The notes beneath the pieces were generated by a model that searched no databases, had not been told where the DNA came from, and saw only the letters and a list, made by a program, of their open reading frames with translations. Made by a program: the position numbers and the translations under genes. From Scolanthus callimorphus (Eukaryota > Cnidaria > Anthozoa > Actiniaria > Edwardsiidae), in assembly GCA_033964015.1 (NCBI GenBank), contig CM066918.1:25875387-25939386 (forward strand): a stretch of 64,000 bases of DNA, in the 5' to 3' direction. Of this stretch, positions 36,301 to 38,353 are shown piece by piece. Positions within the stretch are counted from its first letter, which is position 1; the number at the start of each line of letters is the position of its first letter.

Positions 36301-37837
36301 GTTCCTGAAAGGTTGGATAAAGTTATCCACGGATAAAAGTTATCTGTTGTATAGGTTTTGTTCAGGATTTATCCGTTGGATAAGCGTTTATCCAATGATA
36401 ACTCTTAACTGGCCTTCTAGGAACCGGCCCCAGGCCTACATTTTTTCAGTTCCAAGTTCTTCTAAATGTATACCTATGTCCCCATAAGTCCAGACTAGAT
36501 AGATATTTCATCCGGTAAGAACACATTGTGTGTGATACAACCCCTCTTGCTCTTAATACGTCCTTCTTCACACATCAACGATACGCAGTCTATAGCATTG
36601 CCAGGGTTTCCCCCAAGGGAGAGGTGTCCGCCTTCTAAAGGTGTCCACAACAAAAGTTCCTCACAAGAGAACCCTAGAAATTGGACGCCTAAAACGAACA
36701 TGATAGCGACGTTGCAATGCGAACTCTCGACGGCACTGGTGACATCCATTTGAGGGCTTTCACTGATTGGCTGATTTTAAGCCGCGTTGGTGCATGTCCA
36801 TTAGAAAGGCCTTTCTCTCAACATTCTCGTAGCCAGCTCGCCACCTCGCGGGGTAGGCTATGATAACAACCATTCTCGAACCCAGAGCTCCCCGGCTCGT
36901 AACCTCGCGGGGTAGGCTCTGGTGACAGCCACTGACGCATGCGCGAGATTTAATACAGAGCCGCTGAGAGAAAGACCTTTCAGCGCATGCTCCAACGCTC
37001 AAAATCAACCAATCAGCGACGGCCCTCAAATGGATGTCCCCAGAGCCTCCCCTGCGAGCAGACGAGCTGTGGAGCTCTGAGTACGAGAATGGATAACAAC
37101 TGATTTTGAACTTTTGGGCATGCGCAGCAAGTTCTTTCTCTCAACGGTTTTGTATCAAATCTCGCACATGCGTCAGTGGCTGTTACCAGACCATTCCCCC
37201 ATGAGGTGACGAATTAGGGAGCTCTGCATATGAGAATACACTGAGCTTGGCTGGTCTATAATCAGAGTGACCATTCAAGGCTCCGGATCCAGCGGTACAT
37301 TATGGCTTCTAGCACGGTTGGTTTGAGGCGCAAGTACCCGTCTCCTACTGCCAATGGGCAGCCCTTTTCTCATACCTTGCGTATATTGCGCTTATCTGTT
37401 TGTCGGACTCATTATTTACTAGTCGTGCAAGGGCATTAGGACTTGTGCTATCAATCTGAAAACCCGCTCGTTCACTTTGTTTTCTAATGGGTTTTGGAGC
37501 GTCTAAAATTGCTAGAGCTCACCTCTTTTGTAGACGCTCCAAAATTCAGTAGAAACCAATGTCATGGAGTGCGTTTTCTTTATTTTACTAGCACTCATTT
37601 TATTAGTCCTAAAGCCTTCCATCTTGTATTTTCCCATCAGGCTCGCCAGCAGATTCCTCTCGAGTTAAGATAGAGAAGCTCTTCGATTTGGACATGAACT
37701 TGATAGGCGCTGAATACGTCATTTCCGCTGTCCAGGACTCAGATAGCGGCACTTATGAGTGCCGTGCGACTAACGAACTCGCCTCAGCTCACCACCAGGT
37801 CACCATCAGGGTCAAGCAAGAGGTTCTCCCACAGTGA
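317..37837 (+). CDS. Large secreted multi-domain lectin/EGF/sushi/HYR/Ig protein (about 40 exons, 5' end outside window)
   Basis: Spliced gene reconstructed from open frames joined by AG acceptors and GT donors with matching phases; individual exons are listed separately. The product has a TSP1 module, a long unrecognised region, ricin-type and F-type lectin domains, four EGF, sushi, HYR, GCC2/GCC3 and Ig domains, and no visible transmembrane segment. From known families these modules act outside the cell in carbohydrate binding and protein contacts, so a humoral recognition or matrix protein is inferred. Exons of the recognised modules are nearly all phase 1-1, the usual sign of exon shuffling, whereas the unrecognised part has mixed 0 and 2 phases. 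Introns hold many MITEs, two splice-site minisatellites and a nested antisense gene. Three exons appear one base short. The gene resembles polydom/SVEP1-type mosaics in style but not in order; I do not recognise an orthologue. Confidence 0.85.
1171..1397 (+). CDS. Exon: unrecognised extracellular region, start
   Basis: The acceptor ctcctttcag ends at 1170 and the donor AAG|GTAAGG follows 1397. Phase 1 to 0 fits the TSP1 exon before it. The product has no known domain; it contains one cysteine and aromatic-rich segments such as [12 protein letters not shown]. The last 7 bases of this exon are the seed of the tandem array that follows in the intron. Confidence 0.78.
1391..1745 (+). repeat. 21-bp minisatellite built from the splice donor junction
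   Basis: About 17 units, counting the exonic one, of the form caccaag|gtaatgggagagta run from the last 7 exon bases into the intron. The first unit is 20 bases long and carries GTAAGG; later ones carry GTAATG. The unit at 1537 has lost the GT (aagggaatg). The others keep an AAG|GT or ACG|GT donor-like core. Long open frames on both strands here are artefacts of the period being divisible by three. Confidence 0.95.
2162..2406 (+). CDS. Exon: unrecognised beta-rich region
   Basis: The acceptor is ttttctag at 2154-2161. Two donors are possible, GTAAGG at 2402 and GTAGGA at 2407. Only the second gives phase 2, which the next exon needs, so I chose it. The exon encodes about 81 residues with alternating hydrophobic residues (for example [15 protein letters not shown]) and no known domain. 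Confidence 0.72.
2508..2738. mobile_element. CCCGTTTCTCGAAAC inverted-repeat element
   Basis: cccgtttctcgaaacacccg (continuing agaattctcggg) is mirrored by cccgagaattatcgggtgtt and tcgagaaacggg at 2707-2738. It belongs with the larger element at 62668-63534. Confidence 0.85.
2813..3109. mobile_element. Composite element: nested hairpin plus inverted-repeat unit, copy 1
   Basis: A triple-nested hairpin at 2815-2921 (arms aacaattagacc/ggtctaattgtt, then tgtgctatgat/atcatagcaca, then aatagaccat/atggtctatt) is followed by a unit with ends ttttagtataaacc/ggtttatactaaaa. A nearly identical copy lies at 35974-36268, so the whole is one mobile unit. Sequence ATGAGGCCGAA recurs at the internal loops. 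Confidence 0.88.
3330..3548 (+). CDS. Exon: unrecognised beta-rich region
   Basis: The acceptor is ttgttgtag ending at 3329. The donor GTGAGT at 3549 was preferred over GTGAGT at 3511, because it leaves phase 2 as the following exon requires. The exon encodes segments such as [20 protein letters not shown]. No domain is recognised. Confidence 0.72.
4233..4491 (+). CDS. Exon: unrecognised beta-rich region
   Basis: The acceptor is tttgaatttag ending at 4232 and the donor is GAG|GTAAGG at 4492, phase 2 to 0. The only stop-free frame encodes segments such as [19 protein letters not shown] and an amphipathic stretch [17 protein letters not shown]. No domain is recognised. Confidence 0.75.
4994..5308 (+). 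CDS. Exon: unrecognised region with LPK/cysteine motif
   Basis: The acceptor is ttgtttttag ending at 4993 and the donor is CAG|GTGAGA at 5309, phase 0-0, 105 codons. It encodes GAQLVLPKD followed by [12 protein letters not shown] similar order (GSTIKLPKP, then [10 protein letters not shown]) recurs in the exons at 8503 and 9208, which suggests an internal repeat of an undescribed domain. Confidence 0.8.
5828..6066 (+). CDS. Exon: unrecognised beta-rich region
   Basis: The acceptor is cctgcag ending at 5827 and the donor is GTCAGT at 6067. Phase 0 to 2 fits both neighbours. It encodes about 80 residues with alternating hydrophobics ([27 protein letters not shown]). No ATG begins this frame, so it is easily missed by ORF calling. 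Confidence 0.75.
6421..6604. mobile_element. MITE with 19-bp terminal inverted repeats
   Basis: ttagtatataccaaatcagt at the left is mirrored by actgatttggtatatactaa at the right. The 184-bp interior has no ORF. The ends resemble those of the element at 2922-3109 (ttttagtataaaccaac), so they may be related families. It lies in the host intron. Confidence 0.85.
6705..6810 (+). CDS. Exon: unrecognised beta-rich region
   Basis: The acceptor is catctag ending at 6704 and the donor is GAC|GTAAGT at 6811, phase 2 to 0. It encodes [20 protein letters not shown] and the following residues. No domain is recognised. Confidence 0.72.
6865..7414. mobile_element. Nested inverted-repeat elements
   Basis: An outer inverted repeat (gaattctctgctctaccgct at 6865, mirrored at 7394-7414) encloses parts of the CTCG-type hAT MITE (6905-6985 and 7125-7195). 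It also encloses a separate hairpin element at 7214-7378, whose ends gcgcataaatac and gtatttatgcgc are complementary. Three insertions appear stacked inside one host intron. Confidence 0.75.
7479..7773. mobile_element. MITE with GGCCGGTTTACAC ends
   Basis: ggccggtttacacatgcgaa at the left is matched by gcgagtgcaaaccggtc at the right. The interior is rich in gcgatt/aatcgc words like those of the elements at 3878 and 29077, so the three may be related. Confidence 0.65.
7780..8357. mobile_element. Long palindromic element
   Basis: Roughly 60-bp outer arms (attgctacgcgacctcaaaa near 7794, mirrored near 8325-8346) and inner arms acagctgttttgagt/actcaaaacagctgt (7898/8198) make a nearly continuous hairpin. 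The interior words ttccgtcaatcaaact and agtttgattgacggaa also occur at 4105 and in the palindrome at 22517. Confidence 0.75.
8503..8723 (+). CDS. Exon: unrecognised region, probable 1-base frameshift
   Basis: The donor ATC|GTAAGA at 8724 is strong. The acceptor ctctattaaag at 8492-8502 is weak but gives the needed phase 0. The first half reads well only in one frame ([21 protein letters not shown] begins it) until a stop at 8589. The second half, from about 8580, reads in another frame ([20 protein letters not shown]). The exon is 221 bases, one short of the 222 that phase 0-0 requires, so one base is probably missing near 8575-8595. An alternative is two exons with an unusually short intron ending at 8622. 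Confidence 0.5.
9208..9279 (+). CDS. Exon: short, cysteine-containing
   Basis: The acceptor is atgtcgctag ending at 9207. The donor AGA|GTGACT at 9280 is weak but yields exact phase 0 for the next exon. The 24 residues contain [18 protein letters not shown], parallel to the KFCEVTKQI motif of exon 4994. Confidence 0.55.
9341..9477. mobile_element. MITE with about 21-bp perfect inverted ends
   Basis: ccatgttcgaattacgctcc at the left is exactly mirrored by ggagcgtaattcgaacatgg at the right, and outer aatag/ctatt extends the pairing. The length is 137 bp with no coding capacity. Confidence 0.88.
9612..9743 (+). CDS. Exon: unrecognised beta-rich region
   Basis: The acceptor is tcttccatcag ending at 9611 and the donor is GCA|GTAAGT at 9744, phase 0-0. 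It encodes [19 protein letters not shown], an alternating hydrophobic/aromatic pattern typical of beta strands. No domain is recognised. Confidence 0.78.
10301..10704. mobile_element. GGGGATGATCGTCG-ended element, copy 1
   Basis: It starts attttggtcggggatgatcg and ends cgacgatcatccccc. Homologous copies lie at 39301-39700 and 43610-43884, all sharing tatcttttaggggt-type subterminal words. None has an ORF; this is a non-autonomous DNA element family. Confidence 0.82.
10830..10960 (+). CDS. Exon: unrecognised beta-rich region (phase conflict)
   Basis: The acceptor is ttctttcag ending at 10829 and the donor is GTAAGT at 10961. It encodes [20 protein letters not shown] and the following residues. 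It ends in phase 2 although the next exon starts in phase 0. Either one base is missing here (131 bases instead of 132) or a small exon was not found before 11718. Confidence 0.68.
11456..11562. mobile_element. Hairpin MITE, TTGCCCTGTTTCG family, copy 1
   Basis: ttgccctgtttcgtctagtg at the left and cactagaggcgaaacagggt at the right form the arms. The same ends occur at 38550-38654. Confidence 0.8.
11718..11933 (+). CDS. Exon: unrecognised beta-rich region, end
   Basis: The acceptor is acttttttccag ending at 11717 and the donor is GCA|GTAAGT at 11934, phase 0-0, 72 codons. It encodes [20 protein letters not shown] with strong strand-like alternation, then leads into the helical exon that follows. 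Confidence 0.8.
12110..12212. mobile_element. Near-perfect hairpin element
   Basis: Arms of about 33 bp (gcagaggcctcttttctctg near 12117, mirrored at 12183-12203) surround a loop of about 25 bp. It lies 54 bases before the next exon and would fold strongly in the pre-mRNA. Confidence 0.85.
12266..12491 (+). CDS. Exon: coiled-coil and cysteine-rich helical segment
   Basis: The acceptor is aaaatttcag ending at 12265 and the donor is GCAG|GTATGA at 12492, phase 0 to 1. The first part has heptad-like Ala/Glu/Lys repeats ([20 protein letters not shown]). The second has five closely spaced cysteines within [17 protein letters not shown] and the following residues. It probably is a helical bundle held by disulfides; no family is recognised. 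Confidence 0.82.
12917..12966 (+). CDS. Mini-exon: cationic amphipathic segment
   Basis: The acceptor is ttttttcatcag ending at 12916 and the donor is CCC|GTAAGT at 12967. The 50 bases in phase 1 to 0 encode [16 protein letters not shown], a short Lys/Gly amphipathic helix pattern that continues into the next exon. Confidence 0.75.
13094..13244 (+). CDS. Exon: strongly basic helical segment
   Basis: The acceptor is ttttgtgacag ending at 13093 and the donor is AAAG|GTACGC at 13245, phase 0 to 1. It starts [16 protein letters not shown] and contains HIRRRRF before two cysteines. The high basic charge would suit binding of glycosaminoglycans, nucleic acid or membranes; this is inference only. 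Confidence 0.8.
13362..14065. repeat. 59-bp minisatellite
   Basis: About eight units of 59 bp contain cgtccccgtttaggattcc and ttaaggatcccccattccc. They are regular to about 13860 and degenerate to about 14065. The array fills most of the intron between exons 13094 and 14159; the minus-strand ORF through it is not a gene. Confidence 0.93.
14159..14327 (+). CDS. Exon: cysteine-rich amphipathic helices
   Basis: The acceptor is tttgtccatag ending at 14158 and the donor is GTGAGT at 14328, phase 1 to 2. It encodes four cysteines in [20 protein letters not shown] and the following residues, then hydrophobic helices [20 protein letters not shown]. These are not long enough to call a transmembrane segment with confidence. 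Confidence 0.8.
14839..14963. mobile_element. MITE with TCGTATGACTGTGAAAA ends
   Basis: tcgtatgactgtgaaaa at the left is exactly mirrored by ttttcacagtcatacga at the right. A diverged relative lies at 35774-35930, where cgtatgtctgtgaaaag and gtttcaccttcatacg face each other. Confidence 0.82.
15155..15364 (+). repeat. Perfect 15-bp minisatellite, 14 copies
   Basis: The unit gtaacccctatcgag is repeated 14 times without a mismatch. Each junction reads GAG|GTAACC, close to a splice donor. The period is divisible by three, so open frames run through it on both strands; no start context or homology supports a protein. Confidence 0.96.
15568..15824 (+). CDS. Exon: beta-rich segment after the helical region
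   Basis: The acceptor is gtgtgtttcag ending at 15567 and the donor is TCAG|GTAATT at 15825, phase 2 to 1. It encodes [20 protein letters not shown] and later [15 protein letters not shown], resembling the strand pattern of exons 9612-11933, so it may close the same domain. Confidence 0.82.
15935..16400 (-). pseudogene. Decayed non-LTR retrotransposon reverse transcriptase fragment
   Basis: In several minus-strand frames the order of a LINE reverse transcriptase can be followed: KKAFDTV, then [15 protein letters not shown], then CGVPQ, then [19 protein letters not shown] with LTANKL. Frameshifts and stops break it, and the catalytic FADD reads FAD with a deletion. It is a CR1/L2/Jockey-type relic in the host intron, about 300 bases downstream of the GAREM-like gene and on its strand. 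Confidence 0.8.
16698..17792 (-). CDS. GAREM-like adaptor, C-terminal fragment (CABIT remainder, Tyr motifs, SAM)
   Basis: The frame runs from about 17855 down to a stop at 16698; the ATG at 17792 is internal, not the true start. The beginning continues a CABIT domain ([13 protein letters not shown]). The middle has candidate SH2-binding tyrosines ([27 protein letters not shown]) and the proline stretch [14 protein letters not shown] domain lies near residues 287-352 ([20 protein letters not shown] and on). CABIT plus C-terminal SAM is the GAREM/Serrano layout; in vertebrates GAREM links receptor tyrosine kinases to Grb2 and ERK. No intron is visible. Position within a plus-strand intron makes it a nested antisense gene. 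Confidence 0.85.
   Translation of the reverse strand: MPLTFHAEFELCIETKVIKLQDVVHYYELPCTVDVLKPNQSTLQSPDYHGLERFGTLTLKYVFTKDSVVASIRNMGRVSVMLLPTDLQITVTPARGARTTEGGRDGEYDELRFLVHKTTQLDQLEHVKMDKVRLTQQPAAVENIYEYIDEAGYCGLKGGRLQCKNSDYAEVKPINTPTQIVHPESAISTSQSEKLPDYYELKPRDNGSESSHRTYMELETRDHPPGGLGKNQDFGSSSSAVKEADDVPKPGGPYIPPFSCENRKQASPSLDTQVVRSDHLSSNLPANLDDLSVEGVSECLRLLNMYEYVERFQKEQIDGSMLRELTPEILQESLGMSNKLHQIKLKKVVDGWRPKQQFLAASLV
17825..18268 (-). CDS. GAREM-like adaptor, N-terminal CABIT fragment (frameshifted)
   Basis: An ATG at 18268 opens 147 codons beginning [19 protein letters not shown], matching the first part of a CABIT domain, then terminates at 17825. The sequence that should follow ([20 protein letters not shown]) is in the next frame. 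The two frames differ by one missing base around 17845-17870, within ggtacaaagacgacggg. Both halves otherwise show no stop, so an assembly indel or a very recent lesion is likelier than an old pseudogene. THEMIS-type proteins also carry CABIT, but lack SAM. Confidence 0.82.
   Translation of the reverse strand: MEETEIEIEVKKVSFEEQAYELKEFSRMFSFPQIVRVQDGYFDLESGLNTLSQDQVLTLHFMKSSQMFHAVQADQVIEFPVSVSEVDVQILSGKQKVYSTRALYSLQQLPRRVISLSSLPNMGIKANDIVAITERGGTKTTGIYHVI
18755..18801. repeat. Pair of perfect palindromes
   Basis: aagaatcagctagctgattc with its tail is followed directly by aagaatcagcatgctgattc with its tail. Two 22-bp palindromes differ only in the central TA/AT. They lie about 490 bases upstream of the GAREM-like start, so either a regulatory or an element-end role is possible. 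Confidence 0.85.
19786..19961. mobile_element. MITE with about 42-bp perfect terminal arms
   Basis: The left arm aattacgattttgagacggc (continuing through caattccacaaaatattgac) is exactly mirrored at 19914-19955. The middle (cacgtattgggc/gcccaatacgtg) is palindromic too. A short relative (gagccgtcaatattttgtgg) sits at 19459-19500. Confidence 0.9.
20360..20520 (+). CDS. Exon: ricin-type beta-trefoil lectin repeat 1
   Basis: The acceptor is tttgtcatttcag ending at 20359 and the donor is ATG|GTAAGA at 20521, phase 1 to 0. It encodes [12 protein letters not shown], a conserved C in [13 protein letters not shown], and the Q-x-W motif (QIW), diagnostic of ricin B-type repeats that bind galactose-like sugars. 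Confidence 0.85.
20788..20951. repeat. 83-bp tandem duplication
   Basis: The block from cgaggaatctttgtctttta through caatattctagca is repeated at a spacing of 83 bases, almost without differences. It is a recent intronic duplication. Confidence 0.92.
21038..21351. repeat. (CCCTTT)n tract, about 52 units
   Basis: A hexanucleotide tract of about 310 bases has two single-base-short interruptions near 21175 and 21218. The minus strand is (GGGAAA)n, a run of G-quadruplex motifs, and the plus strand is a pure polypyrimidine run ending about 54 bases before an exon acceptor. The open frames across it are artefacts. Confidence 0.97.
21410..21554 (+). CDS. Exon: ricin-type lectin repeat 2
   Basis: Two AGs four bases apart (tacag at 21405, ccag at 21409) precede the exon; only the second restores phase 0. 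The donor is GCCG|GTAGGT at 21555. It encodes [19 protein letters not shown] and DDQNFQC, a typical C..D/N...G..V...C beta-trefoil repeat, followed by a basic segment [11 protein letters not shown]. Confidence 0.82.
21938..22073 (+). CDS. Exon: ricin-type lectin repeat 3
   Basis: The acceptor is tttacatag ending at 21937. The donor AAG|GTAGAG at 22074 was chosen over GTGAGT at 22064 because it gives phase 2 for the next exon. It encodes [18 protein letters not shown] and KLVIHAGCS, a repeat with G..L/C and a final cysteine. Confidence 0.75.
22517..22820. mobile_element. Long hairpin element (arms over 100 bp)
   Basis: ttactgcggttttcataatt at the left is mirrored by aattacgaaaaccgcagtaa at the right, and complementarity continues almost to the centre (cagcacgtaacg/ggcgctggccaatcg region). 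The ttccgtcaatcaaact word is shared with 7780-8357 and 4105-4190. It lies 80 bases upstream of an exon. Confidence 0.9.
22900..23089 (+). CDS. Exon: ricin-type lectin repeats 4-5
   Basis: The acceptor is tatcgaag ending at 22899 and the donor is GGG|GTCAGT at 23090, phase 2 to 0. It encodes [20 protein letters not shown], then LGLYSNC, then [12 protein letters not shown], matching the G-x-L/I..SGKCV and C signatures of beta-trefoil lectin repeats. Confidence 0.82.
23600..23889. mobile_element. Inverted-repeat element
   Basis: tttgctctcgatcatacctc at the left pairs, with gaps, with gaggtacaatcgagagcaaa at the right. The 290-bp interior is non-coding. Confidence 0.75.
24045..24150 (+). CDS. 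Exon: ricin-type lectin repeat, continuation
   Basis: The acceptor is tatatttttgcag ending at 24044 and the donor is CCAA|GTAAGT at 24151, phase 0 to 1. It encodes [13 protein letters not shown] and HLIFNFIP, fitting the second half of a beta-trefoil repeat (L...C......F.F). Confidence 0.75.
24331..24565. mobile_element. TTAAAGAGCCTGTGTCAGCC MITE, best copy
   Basis: Ends ttaagagcctgtgtcagccc and gggtggctgacacaggctct (followed by ttaa) are inverted repeats. Other copies lie at about 918-1107 (left end damaged), 35234-35467 and 47864-48100. The family is about 235 bp and non-coding. Confidence 0.87.
24837..24950 (+). CDS. Exon: end of ricin-type lectin region / linker
   Basis: The acceptor is cgtgttctag ending at 24836 and the donor is AAAA|GTAAGG at 24951, phase 1-1. 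It encodes [20 protein letters not shown], probably the last beta-trefoil repeat, then leads to the F-type lectin. Confidence 0.78.
25071..25856 (+). repeat. Minisatellite of duplicated splice acceptors
   Basis: About 23 units of 34-35 bases (some 75) run up to and include the real acceptor. Each contains ctatctctatttttattacag followed by acttggctcac, that is, a polypyrimidine tract, an AG, and the first 11 bases of the F-type lectin exon (codons for N-L-A-H). One unit near 25401 has lost its AG (tacaaac) and two use tatag. The exon frame is stop-free from 25514 onward. Confidence 0.95.
25857..26030 (+). CDS. Exon: F-type lectin (fucolectin) domain, first half
   Basis: The acceptor is the last unit of the array (AG at 25855-25856) and the donor is ACCG|GTGAGT at 26031, phase 1-1. 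It encodes [13 protein letters not shown], the classic start of eel-fucolectin/tachylectin domains, then the calcium-site-like [13 protein letters not shown] and [18 protein letters not shown]. These lectins bind fucose in innate immunity. Confidence 0.93.
26153..26392 (+). CDS. Exon: F-type lectin domain, second half
   Basis: The acceptor is ttgcaaacag ending at 26152 and the donor is ACAG|GTAGGG at 26393, phase 1-1. It encodes [20 protein letters not shown], then CNDRV and [20 protein letters not shown], the usual closing strands. In the canonical fucose motif H-x26-R-G-D-x4-R, an Asp and one more residue follow the Arg; here the loop reads RHEYFER, one residue shorter with Glu for Asp, so sugar specificity may differ. 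Confidence 0.93.
26929..27060 (+). CDS. Exon: EGF domain 1
   Basis: The acceptor is tgtttttcctag ending at 26928 and the donor is ATCG|GTAGGT at 27061, phase 1-1. It encodes [20 protein letters not shown] and [16 protein letters not shown], an EGF-like six-cysteine pattern with an extra cysteine (LCYNLC). Confidence 0.9.
27715..27849 (+). CDS. Exon: calcium-binding EGF domain 2
   Basis: The acceptor is cccctttag ending at 27714 and the donor is ACAG|GTTCGA at 27850, phase 1-1. It encodes [14 protein letters not shown] and [17 protein letters not shown]; the DIDEC start is the calcium-binding EGF signature. Confidence 0.93.
27941..28016 (-). ncRNA. tRNA-like sequence (tRNA pseudogene or SINE head)
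   Basis: On the minus strand a 76-base unit has a 7-bp acceptor stem (AGTTCTC with GGGAGCT, two G-T pairs), a T arm GTGGG-TTCGAGA-CCCAT with a full B box, and a loop CTGGCAA that would place anticodon GGC (Ala). The A-box region (TAGGTCAGTTTATAGAGCA) is recognisable but the D stem pairs poorly, and the anticodon stem has a mismatch. A functional tRNA is less likely than a relic or tRNA-derived SINE. Confidence 0.55.
28178..28300 (+). CDS. Exon: calcium-binding EGF domain 3
   Basis: The acceptor is tttctttgcag ending at 28177 and the donor is GAAA|GTAAGT at 28301, phase 1-1. It encodes [18 protein letters not shown] and [17 protein letters not shown], including the Asn/Tyr positions of calcium-binding EGF. 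Confidence 0.93.
28856..28978 (+). CDS. Exon: calcium-binding EGF domain 4
   Basis: The acceptor is caatattccag ending at 28855 and the donor is GAAG|GTGAGG at 28979, phase 1-1. It encodes [18 protein letters not shown] and [18 protein letters not shown], a complete calcium-binding EGF pattern. Confidence 0.93.
29077..29352. mobile_element. AGGCCCATTCACACGGCGCGA MITE
   Basis: aggcccattcacacggcgcg at the left is mirrored by cgcgccatgtgaacgggcct at the right. The interior is full of gcgatt/aatcgc words. A partial copy with the same left end occurs at 3878-4040. Confidence 0.85.
29485..29682 (+). CDS. Exon: sushi/CCP domain 1
   Basis: The acceptor is gtgtaatcag ending at 29484 and the donor is AAAC|GTTAGT at 29683, phase 1-1. 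It encodes [18 protein letters not shown] and, later, [27 protein letters not shown]: the cysteine pattern and terminal G-x-W...C of a CCP module. Confidence 0.92.
30079..30273 (+). CDS. Exon: sushi/CCP domain 2
   Basis: The acceptor is gcactttacag ending at 30078 and the donor is AGAG|GTACGT at 30274, phase 1-1. It encodes [32 protein letters not shown] and [11 protein letters not shown], a standard complement-control module. Confidence 0.93.
30605..30847 (+). CDS. Exon: HYR domain 1
   Basis: The acceptor is tttttattctcag ending at 30604 and the donor is CGTG|GTAAGA at 30848, phase 1-1. It encodes [12 protein letters not shown] and, at the end, [20 protein letters not shown], matching the hyalin repeat (CP...  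and V.W.A.D..G....C.F.V). HYR domains are Ig-like adhesion modules. Confidence 0.92.
31537..31775 (+). CDS. Exon: HYR domain 2 with 1-base frameshift
   Basis: The acceptor is cttctcccacag ending at 31536 and the donor is AGAG|GTGAGT at 31776. The frame reads [20 protein letters not shown] and [10 protein letters not shown]. At that point the expected ending [12 protein letters not shown] is present but in the next frame, so one base is missing near 31738-31741 (tccggaaca). The exon is 239 bases; phase 1-1 with the next exon requires 240. This is a clear one-base deletion in the given sequence. Confidence 0.85.
31908..32039. mobile_element. Hairpin element with CACGTGAGCCAAT ends
   Basis: cacgtgagccaat at the left and attggctcacgtg at the right are exact inverted repeats; inner ggctt/aagcc and cttgc/gcaag pairings continue. 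The length is 132 bp. Confidence 0.75.
32188..32850. mobile_element. ACTACAGTAAAAACTCGC-ended element
   Basis: actacagtaaaaactcgcat at the left is mirrored by atgcgggttattgtagt at the right with ctag inside each end. It contains a block (32290-32560) homologous to 3590-3860 and in part to 3195-3312, all with gcagcccgcgcgg. Related ends (tacagtaaacacccgcatat) appear at 45262. Confidence 0.72.
32983..33198 (+). CDS. Exon: sushi-like domain
   Basis: The acceptor is attacgtttcag ending at 32982 and the donor is TCAG|GTAACG at 33199, phase 1-1. It encodes [26 protein letters not shown] and [14 protein letters not shown], ending in PECS: a CCP-like C...L.NG.V...C...C..G.W...C arrangement. Confidence 0.82.
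33689..33760 (+). CDS. Exon: short linker
   Basis: The acceptor is cattttgttttcag ending at 33688 and the donor is TGCA|GTGAGT at 33761, phase 1-1. It encodes 24 residues including [16 protein letters not shown]. No domain is recognised; it joins the sushi-like and GCC2/GCC3 modules. Confidence 0.75.
33889..34043. mobile_element. MITE with TCTTTCTTGGTGTTGCAAG ends
   Basis: tctttcttggtgttgcaag (33902) and cttgcaacaccaagaaaga (34014) are exact inverted repeats, with outer cggattct direct copies. The element is non-coding. Confidence 0.8.
34503..34664 (+). CDS. Exon: GCC2/GCC3 (ephrin-receptor-like) domain 1
   Basis: The acceptor is tgtcttccgcag ending at 34502 and the donor is TTAG|GTAAGT at 34665, phase 1-1. 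It encodes [18 protein letters not shown] and [16 protein letters not shown], the CP.G.y......C..C..G.YQ......C..C repeat. Confidence 0.92.
35006..35176 (+). CDS. Exon: GCC2/GCC3 domain 2
   Basis: The acceptor is cccacctttag ending at 35005 and the donor is AAAG|GTAAAG at 35177, phase 1-1. It encodes [30 protein letters not shown] and [12 protein letters not shown], a clear second copy. Confidence 0.92.
35612..35737 (+). CDS. Exon: Ig (I-set) domain, first half
   Basis: The acceptor is ttattgtttag ending at 35611 and the donor is GGAG|GTTAGA at 35738, phase 1-1. It encodes [20 protein letters not shown] followed by WTK, the first cysteine and Trp of an Ig fold. Confidence 0.9.
35974..36268. 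mobile_element. Composite hairpin element, copy 2
   Basis: It matches 2813-3109 along its whole length with few differences and has the same left (ttaacaattagacc) and right (ggtttatactaaaa) boundaries in unrelated flanks, which defines the element ends. Confidence 0.9.
36294..36431. mobile_element. MITE with GGGGCCGGTTCCT ends
   Basis: ggggccggttcct and aggaaccggcccc are exact inverted repeats; the interior repeats ttatcc/ggataa words. The length is 138 bp. Confidence 0.85.
36871..37092. mobile_element. CATTCTCG-ended hAT-type MITE with 8-bp target duplication
   Basis: Ends cattctcgaacccagagctc and gagctctgagtacgagaatg are inverted repeats. The flanking octamer ataacaac stands at 36863-36870 and again at 37093-37100, an 8-bp target duplication as in hAT transposons. 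Other copies are at 53629-53852, with fragments near 6905, 7125, 53404 and 62591. Confidence 0.88.
37641..37837 (+). CDS. Exon: Ig domain second half and C-terminus
   Basis: The acceptor is ttttcccatcag ending at 37640. It encodes [20 protein letters not shown], the D-x-G-x-Y-x-C signature, then KQEVLPQ and a TGA at 37835-37837. No membrane anchor follows. A donor CCG|GTAAGT lies 11 bases after the stop, at 37849. Confidence 0.92.
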
Positions 37838-38353
37838 TACCCACCGGTAAGTCCGCGTCGATATTCGGGATCCCTGCTGGACAATTCCAGCATATAACTG
37901 CTCGTGCAGAAATACACAGGGTGCAGTGCTCGCCGATTAACAGTTTTTCAATTTGAAATTACCATATTTTTCGGAATCCTTATATAGTAGTGCAAGCTCT
38001 GCTTGCAGGCCGTGGGGACTTTTTCAGGGCGAGAAACTCCGGGAAAAACTGATTTAGCGATCGCCGCCGCCATCTTGGATATTTGGACGCGCACCCAAAT
38101 AAGATTTTCCCTGAGGGTTTCCCTTGTTTTCTCCTAGGTTTCCCTTGATTAAACCTGGATTTTCCCTGCGTCTCTGGCCATAAAAAAACAGCTCTCCATC
38201 GCCTGCAAGTAGGCTCATGAAGTACAAATCATGTGTCAAACATCTAAAAATCTAGTGCTGTGCCTTATTGCTTGTTTCTTTGCGCGATTTAGAGCTTCTC
38301 TTTTGAACAAATGTATAATTTTAGAATCGTTATATTTAATTTTTCTTTACAGT

